Source: Streptomyces eurythermus (GTDB taxonomy: Bacteria > Actinomycetota > Actinomycetes > Streptomycetales > Streptomycetaceae). Taken from it: a stretch of DNA of 64,000 nucleotides. The stretch covers positions 310,001 through 374,000 of the forward strand of contig NZ_BMSK01000004.1 of NCBI RefSeq assembly GCF_014649115.1, read 5' to 3'. Below the pieces are notes generated by a model. That model ran no database searches, had not been told where the DNA came from, and saw nothing but the letters and a program-made list of their open reading frames with translations. The position numbers and the translations under genes were made by a program. Positions 53,493 to 62,719 of the stretch are shown here, piece by piece. How positions within the stretch are numbered: position 1 is the first letter of the stretch; every line of letters starts with the position of its first letter.

Positions 53493-55004
53493 ATGGCACG
53501 GATTGCGGTGATCGGCGCCGGGATGGGCGCGATGGCGGCCGCCGCCAGGCTGGCCGTCGCGGGCCACCGGGTGGTGGTGTACGAGCGTACGGAGACGTAC
53601 GGCGGCGCGGTGCGCCGGTTCGAGCGGGACGGCTTCGGCTTCGACACGGGTCCGGGGCTGCTCACGCTGCCCGCGGTGTACCGCGATCTGTTCGTCAAGA
53701 CCGGCAAGGCGCCGCTGGAGGACCGGGTCGAGCTGGTCCAGGTCGACCCGTCGTCGCGGCACGTCTTCGCGGACGGCAGTGAGGTGTCGCTGCCCAACGC
53801 CACGCGCGCGGGGGTCGTGGCGGCCCTGGACGAGGCGCTGGGCGCGGGCACGGGCGAGCGCTGGGGTGACTTCCTGGTGCGGGCCCGCGAGGCCTGGGAC
53901 CGTACCCGCCGGCCGCTGCTGGAAGAGCCGCTGTGGCCGAACTGGCGGGTGCTGGCCGAGAAGGAGCCGTACCCGGCGGTGCCGCACAAGCGGCTGCTGC
54001 GCACACGGCGGGCCGCGACCCTGGCCGAGGCCGCCGCCTGGGAGCTGCGGGACGAGCGCCTGGCGGCCCTGCTGACCAGCCACGCGCTCGCCCACGGCCT
54101 GGACCCCCGGACCGCTCCGGCGAGCGCGGCGGTGCTGCCGTACATGGAGCACGCCTTCGGCACCTGGTATGTGCGCGGAGGCATCCGGGAGTTGGCGCGC
54201 GCGGTGTACGAACGGTGCCTGGAGCGGCGGGTGGAGTTCGTCTTCGGCGCCGAGATCACCCGGATCGTGGAGAAGGACGGCCGGGCCGCGGGGGTGGAGC
54301 CGGCCGGGGGCCCGGTCGCGGAGGCGGACCATGTCGTGGCGGACGTCCATCCGGCGCGGCTGCGGGCCCTGACGGAGCGTCCGCTGGACGGCGAGGAGGA
54401 TGTGCGGGCCGACCCTGGGGCCGCGGCGTCCGCCCGGTTCACCGTGCTGCTCGCGCTGCGCGGCGCCCCGGAGCCCGGTGCCGCGCACCGCACGGTCGTG
54501 CATCCGGCGGCCCCGGAGCGGGAGTGGGACTTCCTGGCCTCGCCGGGCGGTGCCGAGCCGCCCACGCCGACGGTGACCGTGCTGCGCCCCGACGACCCCG
54601 CGCTCCGGCCCGACGACGGGCACGAGTCGGCGGTGCTGTCCGCCGTGGTGCCCGCGCGGGCGGCCTGGGACGACGAGCGCACGGTCGCCCGGTACACGGA
54701 TCTGCTCCTGGAGGCCGCCGGGCGGGCGATACCGGGGCTGCGCGACCGGCTGCTGTGGCACGAGGTGCGGGCGCCGGGTGCCGCCGAGGAGGAGACGGGC
54801 GCCCGCGCGGGGGCCGTGCCCGCGCCCGCGCTGGCGGCCGGCCAGGGCCGCTTCCTGCACCCGGCGAACAGCACCCGGCTGCCGGGGCTGTACCGGGTGG
54901 GCGGCTGGTCCCACCCGGGCGGCGGCCTGCCGCACGCCGGGATGTCGGGCGCGCTGGTGGCCGGGCTGATCGTGGAGGGTCCGGAGTTCCGCGGCTCGCA
55001 GTGA
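53493..55004 (+). CDS. phytoene-desaturase-like FAD oxidoreductase
   Basis: This 503-residue protein of the CrtI-type NAD(P)/FAD family has the N-terminal dinucleotide motif IAVIGAGMGAMAAAARLA (about 4-21) and GFDTGPGLLTLP. A GTWYVRGGIRELARA segment and the C-terminal FAD motif LYRVGGWSHPGGGLPHAGMSGALVA follow. No carotenoid genes are nearby, so desaturation of phytoene is not supported by context; an all-trans-retinol-saturase-like or unknown substrate is as likely. It is transcribed toward, and converges with, the 55021 gene. Confidence 0.82.
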   Translation: MARIAVIGAGMGAMAAAARLAVAGHRVVVYERTETYGGAVRRFERDGFGFDTGPGLLTLPAVYRDLFVKTGKAPLEDRVELVQVDPSSRHVFADGSEVSLPNATRAGVVAALDEALGAGTGERWGDFLVRAREAWDRTRRPLLEEPLWPNWRVLAEKEPYPAVPHKRLLRTRRAATLAEAAAWELRDERLAALLTSHALAHGLDPRTAPASAAVLPYMEHAFGTWYVRGGIRELARAVYERCLERRVEFVFGAEITRIVEKDGRAAGVEPAGGPVAEADHVVADVHPARLRALTERPLDGEEDVRADPGAAASARFTVLLALRGAPEPGAAHRTVVHPAAPEREWDFLASPGGAEPPTPTVTVLRPDDPALRPDDGHESAVLSAVVPARAAWDDERTVARYTDLLLEAAGRAIPGLRDRLLWHEVRAPGAAEEETGARAGAVPAPALAAGQGRFLHPANSTRLPGLYRVGGWSHPGGGLPHAGMSGALVAGLIVEGPEFRGSQ

Positions 55005-55020
55005 GCGCGGGCCGGGCGGC

Positions 55021-55968
55021 TCAGAAGCGGTACTGCTCGTCGTACCCGGCCCCGCCCGGCTGCCGCGGGTAGGGCTGCTCCTGTGGGAGTTCGCCGCCGT
55101 GGCTGTCGTCGGTGCGCTGCTGCGGCACCCACACCCCGCCCGGCGGGGTCTCGGGGTACCCGACGGGGGCGTACGGGTCCTGGGGGTAGCCCGGCTGCTG
55201 TCCGTACTGCCCGGCGGGGCCCTGGTCGTAGGCGGCGTAGGGCCGGCTGCCGATGTAGGGGTCCGAGTAGTTGGCGTATCCCTGCCGGCCGTCGGCGGTG
55301 TCGTAGCCGTAGTCCTGGGCGTCGTAGCCGGTGTAGCCGTAGACGGGGGCCTGCGGGTCGGGGGCCGGGTGGCCGGGGGTGCCGTAACCGTCGTAGCCGC
55401 CGGTGTCGCCGGGGGCGGGCTGGGGCGCGTGGACGGCGGTGGTCTCGGCGGCGGCCGGTCCGGCCGGGCGGGCCGCGGCGGGCGTGAAGACGTCGTCGCG
55501 GTCGTCGTCGAAGTCGCCGGGCGCCTGGGCGGGACCGTAGCCCACCTGGTCGGGGGTGTAGCCCTCCAGGTCGAGGGCGTAGGGCTCCTCGCCGGTTCCG
55601 GGGAACGCGGGGGCGGTCTCCGGGGCGGCGGGGGTGGTGTCCCGCGCGGCCGGGTCCTTGCGGCCCGCGCGCCCCCGGCGCCGCTTGCTGCCGCCGCCAC
55701 CGGCCTGGGGGCCGGGACGGCGGACCGCCCAGCCGGAGGCGAAGCCCCGGCGGAACGACAGCGTGACGTAGGTCTGACCGACCGCGAAGGCGATCGCGCC
55801 CAGCGCGATGACGATCACGGAGGGCAACAGCACACCGATCACAACGCCGAGGAAACCGGCGAAGGCCAGCAGCCGCCAGCGCAGCCGCGCCTTGTACTGC
55901 AGCAGCACCTCGCCCAGCAACCACAGCGCGACGCCGCCGAACGCGATGTAGAGGACCGTCCAGCCCAT
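55021..55968 (-). CDS. membrane protein with Tyr/Gly/Pro-rich disordered tail
   Basis: This 315-residue protein has three hydrophobic segments in residues 3-75 (two likely re-entrant or spanning). A basic patch (SKRRRGRAGRKD, about 92-103) and about 200 residues rich in Tyr, Gly, Pro, Asp and Gln follow, with units such as YGYTGYD, YGYDTAD and GYPQDPY. The tail is predicted to be disordered and cytoplasmic. I do not recognise a family or function. The gene is monocistronic between the oxidoreductase and metF genes. Confidence 0.65.
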   Translation of the reverse strand: MGWTVLYIAFGGVALWLLGEVLLQYKARLRWRLLAFAGFLGVVIGVLLPSVIVIALGAIAFAVGQTYVTLSFRRGFASGWAVRRPGPQAGGGGSKRRRGRAGRKDPAARDTTPAAPETAPAFPGTGEEPYALDLEGYTPDQVGYGPAQAPGDFDDDRDDVFTPAAARPAGPAAAETTAVHAPQPAPGDTGGYDGYGTPGHPAPDPQAPVYGYTGYDAQDYGYDTADGRQGYANYSDPYIGSRPYAAYDQGPAGQYGQQPGYPQDPYAPVGYPETPPGGVWVPQQRTDDSHGGELPQEQPYPRQPGGAGYDEQYRF

Positions 55969-56040
55969 GTACGCCCCTCTCCCAATGACCGCTACTGCCA
56001 GTGACCGCTACGCAGTGTGTCCTATCGCGGTGCGGCCGGT

Positions 56041-56973
<933 letters not shown>

Positions 56974-57086
56974 TTAGCCAGGGGCGGACGGTCCCCCAAC
57001 CATGCCTCGGAAATATGCCCGAATTGTCGGGACGTTGTCCATCCCTTGGACAGTTTCCGCCGGACGGCGGTCCGCTCGGCCCTGCC

Positions 57087-57734
57087 CTAGACCTGCCGCA
57101 GCCGCTTGGCGAACTCCGCCGCCGCCGCGCCGGGATCGTCCGCCTCGGTGATCGCGCGCACCACGACCACCCGGCGGGCCCCCGCGTCCAGCACCTGGTC
57201 GAGGTTGCCCAGGTCGATGCCGCCGATGGCGAACCAGGGGCGGTCGGTGCCGAGGCCCGCGGTGTGGCGGACCAGACCGAGGCCGGGGGCGGGCCGGCCG
57301 GGCTTGGTGGGGGTGGGCCAGCAGGGGCCGGTGCAGAAGTAGTCCACGCCGTCCTGGACGGCCGCGGCGGCGGCCTCGTCCTCGGCGTGCGTGGAGCGGC
57401 CGATCAGCACCTCCTCGCCGAGGATCGCGCGGGCGGCGGGAACCGGCAGGTCGCCCTGGCCGAGGTGCAGCACGCCGGCGCGGGCGGCGTGGGCGACGTC
57501 GGCCCGGTCGTTGACCGCGAGCAGCTTGCCGTGCCGGGCGCAGGCGTCGGCGAAGACCTCCAGGTGCTCCAGCTCCTCGGCGGCCTCCATGCCCTTGTCG
57601 CGCAGCTGCACGATGTCGACGCCGCCGGCCAGCGCCGCGTCCAGGAACTCGGGCAGGTCGCCCTGGCGCTTTCGGGCGTCCGTGCAGAGGTACAGGCGGG
57701 CGTCGGCGAGCGCGGCGCGGGCGGTGTCGGACAT
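57087..57734 (-). CDS. thiE: thiamine phosphate synthase
   Basis: ThiE joins HMP-PP and thiazole phosphate to give thiamine phosphate. This 215-residue TIM-barrel protein has [36 protein letters not shown] and [13 protein letters not shown](P), all typical substrate-binding motifs, and [11 protein letters not shown] 57734 has a GGGGGGA site 7-13 bases upstream. It is divergent in control from thiOSG 2.4 kb away; no TPP riboswitch is visible before thiE. Confidence 0.94.
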   Translation of the reverse strand: MSDTARAALADARLYLCTDARKRQGDLPEFLDAALAGGVDIVQLRDKGMEAAEELEHLEVFADACARHGKLLAVNDRADVAHAARAGVLHLGQGDLPVPAARAILGEEVLIGRSTHAEDEAAAAAVQDGVDYFCTGPCWPTPTKPGRPAPGLGLVRHTAGLGTDRPWFAIGGIDLGNLDQVLDAGARRVVVVRAITEADDPGAAAAEFAKRLRQV

Positions 57735-57835
57735 GCGTGGGTCCCCCCGTGGTCGGTGTGCCTGGTGGTTCTCGGCGGTGGTGTGCGGGCGCGGGTCCCG
57801 ACCGCACGCGGTGGCCGGGCGCTGGTCCCGGCGGC

Positions 57836-57864
57836 GGGTGTGCGGGCGGGCGGCCCGCACACCC
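57836..57864 (-). terminator. strong hairpin between the Rv2175c-like gene and thiE
   Basis: GGGTGTGCGGGC (57836-57847) pairs perfectly with GCCCGCACACCC (57853-57864) around 5 bases. It lies 82 bases downstream of the Rv2175c-like stop and 102 bases before thiE, so it probably separates the two transcripts. Confidence 0.7.
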
Positions 57865-57865
57865 T

Positions 57866-57958
57866 CTCGTACCGCGGGTCGGCCCGGACGCCGAGCCTCG
57901 TACCGCGGGTCGGCTCGAACGGCGAGCCTCGTTCCGCGGGTCGGCTCAGACGGCGAGC
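57866..57958 (-). repeat. three 31-bp tandem repeats reaching into a coding end
   Basis: Copies at 57866-57896, 57897-57927 and 57928-57958 share most positions, including CCGCGGGTCGG. The third copy contains the last four codons and the TGA of the Rv2175c-like gene; the other two copies carry no TGA at that point. Confidence 0.85.
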
Positions 57959-58311
57959 GCCTGGGCGCGGCGCTTCACCTCCGTGCCGCGATTCTCGCTC
58001 AGGGCCTGCGCGGGGGTGCCGGGCAGGGTGGGGTCGGGGGTGAAGAGCCACTCGATCATCTCTTCGACCGTGAAGCCGTCGTCCCGCAGCAGCGTCAGGG
58101 TCCCGGACAGGCCCTTGACCACCTTGTCCCCGTCGATGAAGGCGGCGGGCACGTGCAGCGCCCTGTTCTCACCCCGGCGTACGGCGATGAGCTGGCCCTC
58201 CTTGACCAGCTGCCTCACGCGCGTCACCTCGACACCGAGCATCTCGGCGATGTCGGGAAGGGTGAGCCACTCGGGGACGAGAGCATCGATCTTTGCGTCA
58301 ATCTCGGTCAC
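57946..58311 (-). CDS. Rv2175c-like DNA-binding protein
   Basis: This 121-residue protein has a winged-helix/MerR-like DNA-binding domain ([23 protein letters not shown]) and a conserved helical C-terminus ([23 protein letters not shown]). It resembles M. tuberculosis Rv2175c, a DNA-binding substrate of the kinase PknL encoded next to it. A PknL-like kinase lies 4.4 kb away here. The GTG start at 58311 has TACCCT 7 bases upstream and is leaderless in type. Its stop lies in a 31-bp tandem repeat. Confidence 0.85.
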   Translation of the reverse strand: MTEIDAKIDALVPEWLTLPDIAEMLGVEVTRVRQLVKEGQLIAVRRGENRALHVPAAFIDGDKVVKGLSGTLTLLRDDGFTVEEMIEWLFTPDPTLPGTPAQALSENRGTEVKRRAQALAV

Positions 58312-58318
58312 AGCACCC

Positions 58319-58324
58319 AGGGTA
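58319..58324 (-). promoter_or_regulatory. -10 element of leaderless type for the Rv2175c-like gene
   Basis: On the minus strand TACCCT lies 7 bases before GTG 58311, and no ribosome-binding site is present. Confidence 0.4.
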
Positions 58325-58421
58325 GGCGCTCCGCCGGTCCCGCCGCGATGTGTCGTCGGCCGTCCGCGGGTGCGTTGTGGCTGGTGGGGCCCCCGGAAGC
58401 CGGACGCTGCGAGGGGCGCGG

Positions 58422-59654
58422 TCAGTCGGCCGTGGCGTTCTTCAGCGGCCGGGCCGGGTCCGTCAGGGCCTCGACGTCCATGGTCCGGCCCGCCTCGATC
58501 AGGCGGCGGCCCTGGGCCAGGTCGCGGGGACGGCCGACGGCCAGCAGGGCCACCAGGCGGTCCTCGCACAGCCAGCACACCGTCCAGGACGGGCCCGCGG
58601 GGTCGCCGCGCCAGACCATGCGCTCGCCGGCCGCGTGGTGGCCGGCGTACTGCACGAACCGCCCGAACTGCTCCGACCAGAAGTAGGGCACCGGGTCGTA
58701 GACCGCCGGGGTCTCGCCGAGGATGTCCGCGGCGACCGTGCGCGGGCCCTGGAGGGCGTTGTCCCAGTGGTGGACCAGGAGCCGTTCGCCGTAGCGGGCC
58801 GAGGGGAAGGACGCGCAGTCGCCGACGGCGTACACGTCCGGTACGGAGGTGCGCAGCCGGTCGTCGGCGAGGACCTCGCCGTGCGCGCCCAGCTCGACGC
58901 CGGAGCCGGCCAGCCAGGCGGTGGCGGGACGGGCGCCGATGCCGACGACGACGGCGCCGGCGGGCAGCCGGGTGCCGTCGGCGAGCAGCACCGCGCCGGG
59001 CTCGACGCGGTCCACGCGCGCGTGGGTGCGCAGGGTGACGCCGGCGTCGGCGTACCAGCCGGCCATCGGGGCGGCGACCTCGGCGGGCAGGGCGCCGGCC
59101 AGCGGCTGGCCGGCGGCCTCCACGACGGTGACCGCGCAGCCGGCCTCGCGGGCGGCGGTGGCGAACTCGGCGCCGATCCAGCCGGCGCCCACCACCACGA
59201 TGTCGTGCTGCCGGGCGAGGACGGGGCGCAGCCGTGCGGCGTCGTCCAGGGTGCGCAGCAGATGCGTGCCGGGTACGCCCTCGGCATCGGGCAGGGTGAC
59301 CGGTTCGGCGCCGGTGGCGAGGACGAGGACGTCGTAGGGCACCACGCCGTGCTCGGTGTCCAGCTCGCGCGCGGCGGGCCTGAGGCCCCGCACCTCGCAG
59401 CCGAGCCGCAGTTCGACGCCGAGGGACTCGAAGTCCACGTCGAAGGCGGAGCCCTCGGCGGTGCCCAGCAGCACCGCCTTGGACAGCGGCGGCCGGTCGT
59501 ACGGCTGGTGCGGTTCGGCGCCGATGACGGTCACCGGGCCCTTGAAGCCCTGTTCCCGCAGGGCGACCGCGGTCTGCACCCCGGCCATGCCCGCGCCGAC
59601 GACGACCACGCGCCGTCGCTGTGCCGTGCCCTCGTGCGGTGTCTGCTCGCTCAC
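58422..59654 (-). CDS. ferredoxin-reductase-like NAD(P)/FAD oxidoreductase
   Basis: This 410-residue flavoprotein has FAD motif VVVVGAGMAGVQTAVALRE, the family PYDRPPLSKA, second dinucleotide motif IVVVGAGWIGAEFATAARE and VYAVGDCASFPS. The C-terminal domain fits putidaredoxin/rubredoxin-type reductases. No partner ferredoxin or P450 gene is adjacent, so the electron acceptor is unknown. The GTG start at 59654 follows TAAGGT by 6 bases, a leaderless arrangement. Confidence 0.9.
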   Translation of the reverse strand: MSEQTPHEGTAQRRRVVVVGAGMAGVQTAVALREQGFKGPVTVIGAEPHQPYDRPPLSKAVLLGTAEGSAFDVDFESLGVELRLGCEVRGLRPAARELDTEHGVVPYDVLVLATGAEPVTLPDAEGVPGTHLLRTLDDAARLRPVLARQHDIVVVGAGWIGAEFATAAREAGCAVTVVEAAGQPLAGALPAEVAAPMAGWYADAGVTLRTHARVDRVEPGAVLLADGTRLPAGAVVVGIGARPATAWLAGSGVELGAHGEVLADDRLRTSVPDVYAVGDCASFPSARYGERLLVHHWDNALQGPRTVAADILGETPAVYDPVPYFWSEQFGRFVQYAGHHAAGERMVWRGDPAGPSWTVCWLCEDRLVALLAVGRPRDLAQGRRLIEAGRTMDVEALTDPARPLKNATAD

Positions 59655-59660
59655 GCGATC

Positions 59661-59666
59661 ACCTTA
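59661..59666 (-). promoter_or_regulatory. -10 element of leaderless type for the flavoprotein gene
   Basis: On the minus strand TAAGGT ends 6 bases before GTG 59654. No ribosome-binding site is seen. Confidence 0.4.
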
Positions 59667-59686
59667 GACACATGACGGAACGTCAG

Positions 59687-60037
59687 TCAGCGGGCGTGCT
59701 CGGTGACCTGCTCCACAACGCTGGTGCCGGAGCCCGGCGCGGACTCCCACTCCCAGGTCTCCGCCAGCCGCAGCCGCCCGTCCTCGAGCTCCTCGACCGT
59801 GGACACGCAGTGCCCCGAGGCGGTCGTCCCGTCGGTCCTCAGCTGCACGTACCGGAAGTCCAGCCGGTCCCCCTCGCGGGTGCCGACCAGATGGCCGCGT
59901 ACCACGTCACCGCCGGCGTACTCGGCCCAGACGGCGCCGCCTTCCTCGTGGTAGGCGAACCGGGTGCGGGTGCCCACCTGGCCCGGGGCCTGGTCCGACA
60001 CGGGGGCGAAGAAAAGTCCGTCGAGCGAACGGGCCAT
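59687..60037 (-). CDS. conserved small protein, unknown function
   Basis: This 116-residue protein begins MARSLDGLFFAPVSDQAPGQVG and is mostly alternating beta-strand sequence (TRFAYHEEGGAVWAEYAGGDVVRGHLVGTRE, split by turns). It ends WEWESAPGSGTSVVEQV. It looks like a small beta-barrel without signal peptide or membrane helix. ATG 60037 has AAGGGAG about 11 bases upstream; the longer frame runs into the thiO leader and is unlikely. I do not recognise a function. It is divergent from thiO. Confidence 0.65.
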   Translation of the reverse strand: MARSLDGLFFAPVSDQAPGQVGTRTRFAYHEEGGAVWAEYAGGDVVRGHLVGTREGDRLDFRYVQLRTDGTTASGHCVSTVEELEDGRLRLAETWEWESAPGSGTSVVEQVTEHAR

Positions 60038-60075
60038 GGAACGGGGCTCCCTTACGGGTGAGGAGGGCGGCGGGC

Positions 60076-60081
60076 TAGGGT
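60076..60081 (+). promoter_or_regulatory. -10 element of the thiO operon
   Basis: TAGGGT places the transcript start near 60088, just before the TPP aptamer. A clear -35 is not visible. Confidence 0.4.
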
Positions 60082-60095
60082 GGCCACCGTACAAG

Positions 60096-60190
60096 CACTC
60101 GCGGGAGCCCGGACGACCGGGCTGAGAGGGAGGCTCGCGGCCTCCGACCGTACGAACCTGATCCGGGTCATGCCGGCGAAGGGAGGGGCT
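60096..60190 (+). promoter_or_regulatory. TPP riboswitch (THI element) of thiOSG
   Basis: Conserved TPP aptamer cores are present: CGGGAGCCC, then GGGCTGAGAGGG, then GAACCTGATCCGGGTCATGCCGGCGAAGGGA. The 3' strand of the closing stem runs into GGGAGGGG, the ribosome-binding site 11 bases before thiO ATG 60199. TPP binding should therefore hide the site, giving translational control. No T-run terminator is seen. Confidence 0.95.
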
Positions 60191-60198
60191 CACCGCCC

Positions 60199-61368
60199 AT
60201 GTCCTCACGTACGTCCGACGTCCTCGTCATCGGGGGCGGAATCATCGGCCTGGTCACGGCCTGGCGCGCGGCGCAGCGCGGGCTCGCCACGGCCGTCGTG
60301 GACCCCGCGCCCGGCGGCGGGGCCGCGCAGGTGGCGGCCGGGATGCTGGCCGCGGTCACCGAGCTGCACTACGGCGAGGAGACCCTGCTCGGCCTGAACC
60401 TGGCCTCCGCGCGCCGCTATCCGGAGTTCGCGGCCGAGCTGACCGAGCTGACCGGTCACGACCTCGGCTACCGCCGCTGCGGCACCCTCGCCGTCGCGCT
60501 GGACTCCGACGACCGCGCCCACCTGCGCGAACTGCACGCCCTCCAGCAGCGCCACGGCCTGGAGTCGCAGTGGCTGTCCGGGCGGGAGTGCCGCCGCCTG
60601 GAGCCGATGCTGGCGCCCGGGGTGCGCGGCGGGCTGCGGGTCGACGGTGACCACCAGATCGATCCGCGCCGGCTGGCGGCGGCCCTGGTCGTCGCCTGCG
60701 AGCGGTCCGGTGTGGTGTTCCACCGGGTCCGGGCCGAGCGCCTGGACGTGGCCGGGGACCGGGCCGCCGGTGTCACCACGGCCGACGGCACCGGGCTGCG
60801 CGCGGAGCGCGTGGTGCTCGCCGCGGGCAGCCTGAGCGGGCGCCTCGCGGGCGTGCCGGCGGAGGTGCTGCCTCCGGTGCGGCCGGTCAAGGGCCAGGTG
60901 CTGCGGCTGACCGTGCCGCCCCGGTACGCGCCGTTCCTGAGCCGGACCGTACGGGCCGTGGTGCGCGGCGGCCCGCTGTACCTGGTGCCCCGGGAGAACG
61001 GGGAACTGGTCGTCGGCGCCACCAGCGAGGAGCTGGGCTGGGACACCACGGTCACCGCCGGGGGCGTGTACGAGCTGCTGCGCGACGCCCACGAGCTGGT
61101 GCCCGGCATCACCGAGCTGCCGCTCACCGAGACCCGGGCCGGTCTGCGCCCCGGCTCCCCCGACAACGCGCCGCTGCTCGGCCCGTCCCGTCTGCCCGGG
61201 CTGCTGCTGGCGACCGGGCACTACCGCAACGGGGTGCTGCTGACGCCGGTCACCGGGGACGTGCTGGCGCACACCCTGGTCACCGGTGAGCTTCCCGAAG
61301 AGGCACGTCCGTTCACCCCCCGGCGCTTCGGTGCCGCCCGCACGGAACAGCTGGAGCAGCCCGTATGA
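60199..61368 (+). CDS. thiO: glycine oxidase ThiO
   Basis: ThiO oxidises glycine to the imine used by ThiG for the thiazole of thiamine. This 389-residue DAO-family flavoprotein has VLVIGGGIIGLVTAWRAAQRG (split here at its middle), GGGAAQVAAGMLA, the substrate Arg region ETRAGLRPGSPDNAPLLG and GHYRNGVLLTP. ATG 60199 is set by the riboswitch-embedded GGGAGGGG site. The stop overlaps thiS by 4 bases (ATGA). Confidence 0.94.
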   Translation: MSSRTSDVLVIGGGIIGLVTAWRAAQRGLATAVVDPAPGGGAAQVAAGMLAAVTELHYGEETLLGLNLASARRYPEFAAELTELTGHDLGYRRCGTLAVALDSDDRAHLRELHALQQRHGLESQWLSGRECRRLEPMLAPGVRGGLRVDGDHQIDPRRLAAALVVACERSGVVFHRVRAERLDVAGDRAAGVTTADGTGLRAERVVLAAGSLSGRLAGVPAEVLPPVRPVKGQVLRLTVPPRYAPFLSRTVRAVVRGGPLYLVPRENGELVVGATSEELGWDTTVTAGGVYELLRDAHELVPGITELPLTETRAGLRPGSPDNAPLLGPSRLPGLLLATGHYRNGVLLTPVTGDVLAHTLVTGELPEEARPFTPRRFGAARTEQLEQPV

Positions 61369-61577
61369 GCATCTCCGTCACCATCTCGGTCAACGGCGAA
61401 CCCCGCCGTGTCGCCCCCGGCACCGCGCTGGACACGCTGGTGCGGACCCTCACGGCGGCGCCGCGCGGGGTGGCCGCCGCCGTCAACGAGACCGTCGTCC
61501 CGCGCGCGCAGTGGGCGACGACCGCGCTCGCCGAGGGCGACCGCGTCGAAGTCCTCACCGCCGTACAGGGAGGCTGA
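61365..61577 (+). CDS. thiS: sulfur carrier protein ThiS
   Basis: ThiS is a 70-residue ubiquitin-like sulfur carrier. It is activated and thiocarboxylated at its C-terminal Gly-Gly (VQGG) and gives sulfur to ThiG. VNGEPRRVAPGTALDTLV and GVAAAVNETVVPRAQW are family features. ATG 61365 overlaps the thiO stop, with GGAG upstream inside thiO. Confidence 0.95.
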   Translation: MSISVTISVNGEPRRVAPGTALDTLVRTLTAAPRGVAAAVNETVVPRAQWATTALAEGDRVEVLTAVQGG

Positions 61578-62373
<796 letters not shown>

Positions 62374-62375
<2 letters not shown>

Positions 62376-62605
62376 GTCCTGTCGTCAAACTCCCGCCGTC
62401 CGCCCGGAGGGCGGGCCGCACGGCGTCAGGTGCGTGCTCTGGGGGTCCCCCCGGCCGAAGGCTGGGGGAGTGCCGGGCCCTGACCCTCGTACTGGGCGTA
62501 CTTGGGTCTGGGCCCGGTGCGGCGAGTGGGGGCACCCCCTGCTCGAAGAGCTTGGGGGAGCGTGCATGGCGTCGCGCGGCAGGCGGGAGTCTGACGACAG
62601 GGCCT
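62374..62605. mobile_element. MITE-like element, 232 bp, no transposase
   Basis: Terminal inverted repeats of 24 bp (62374-62397 and 62582-62605) match at 22 positions and begin AGGTCCTGTCGTC/AGGCCCTGTCGTC. The interior has no credible gene but two hairpins (62448-62468 and about 62535-62558). TAG at 62373-62375 and 62606-62608 may be a target duplication, though it overlaps the repeat. The left end coincides with the thiG stop codon. Movement would need a transposase supplied elsewhere. Confidence 0.8.
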
Positions 62606-62706
62606 TAGTCCCGGTGGGCCCGGGTTCCGCGTGTGTCGCGTCACAGGTCGGCTGCAGTACCGGTGCCGTACCCGGCGGACGGGCGGGCCCGCCGGGCAGG
62701 TCCTCG

Positions 62707-62712
62707 TAGACT
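62707..62712 (+). promoter_or_regulatory. -10 element of leaderless type for the kinase gene
   Basis: TAGACT lies 7 bases before GTG 62720, just outside the MITE-like element. No ribosome-binding site is present. Confidence 0.45.
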
Positions 62713-62719
62713 CGCCTGC

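Noticed and set aside
53220..55924. Two overlapping ~830-residue frames opposite the oxidoreductase gene
   Set aside because: Low-complexity Pro/Arg/Ala shadows of the DUF4126, oxidoreductase and 55021 genes; they span three real genes.
62434..62709. 91-residue frame inside the MITE-like element
   Set aside because: It spans the hairpins and right terminal repeat, has no ribosome site or domain, and has no coding bias.
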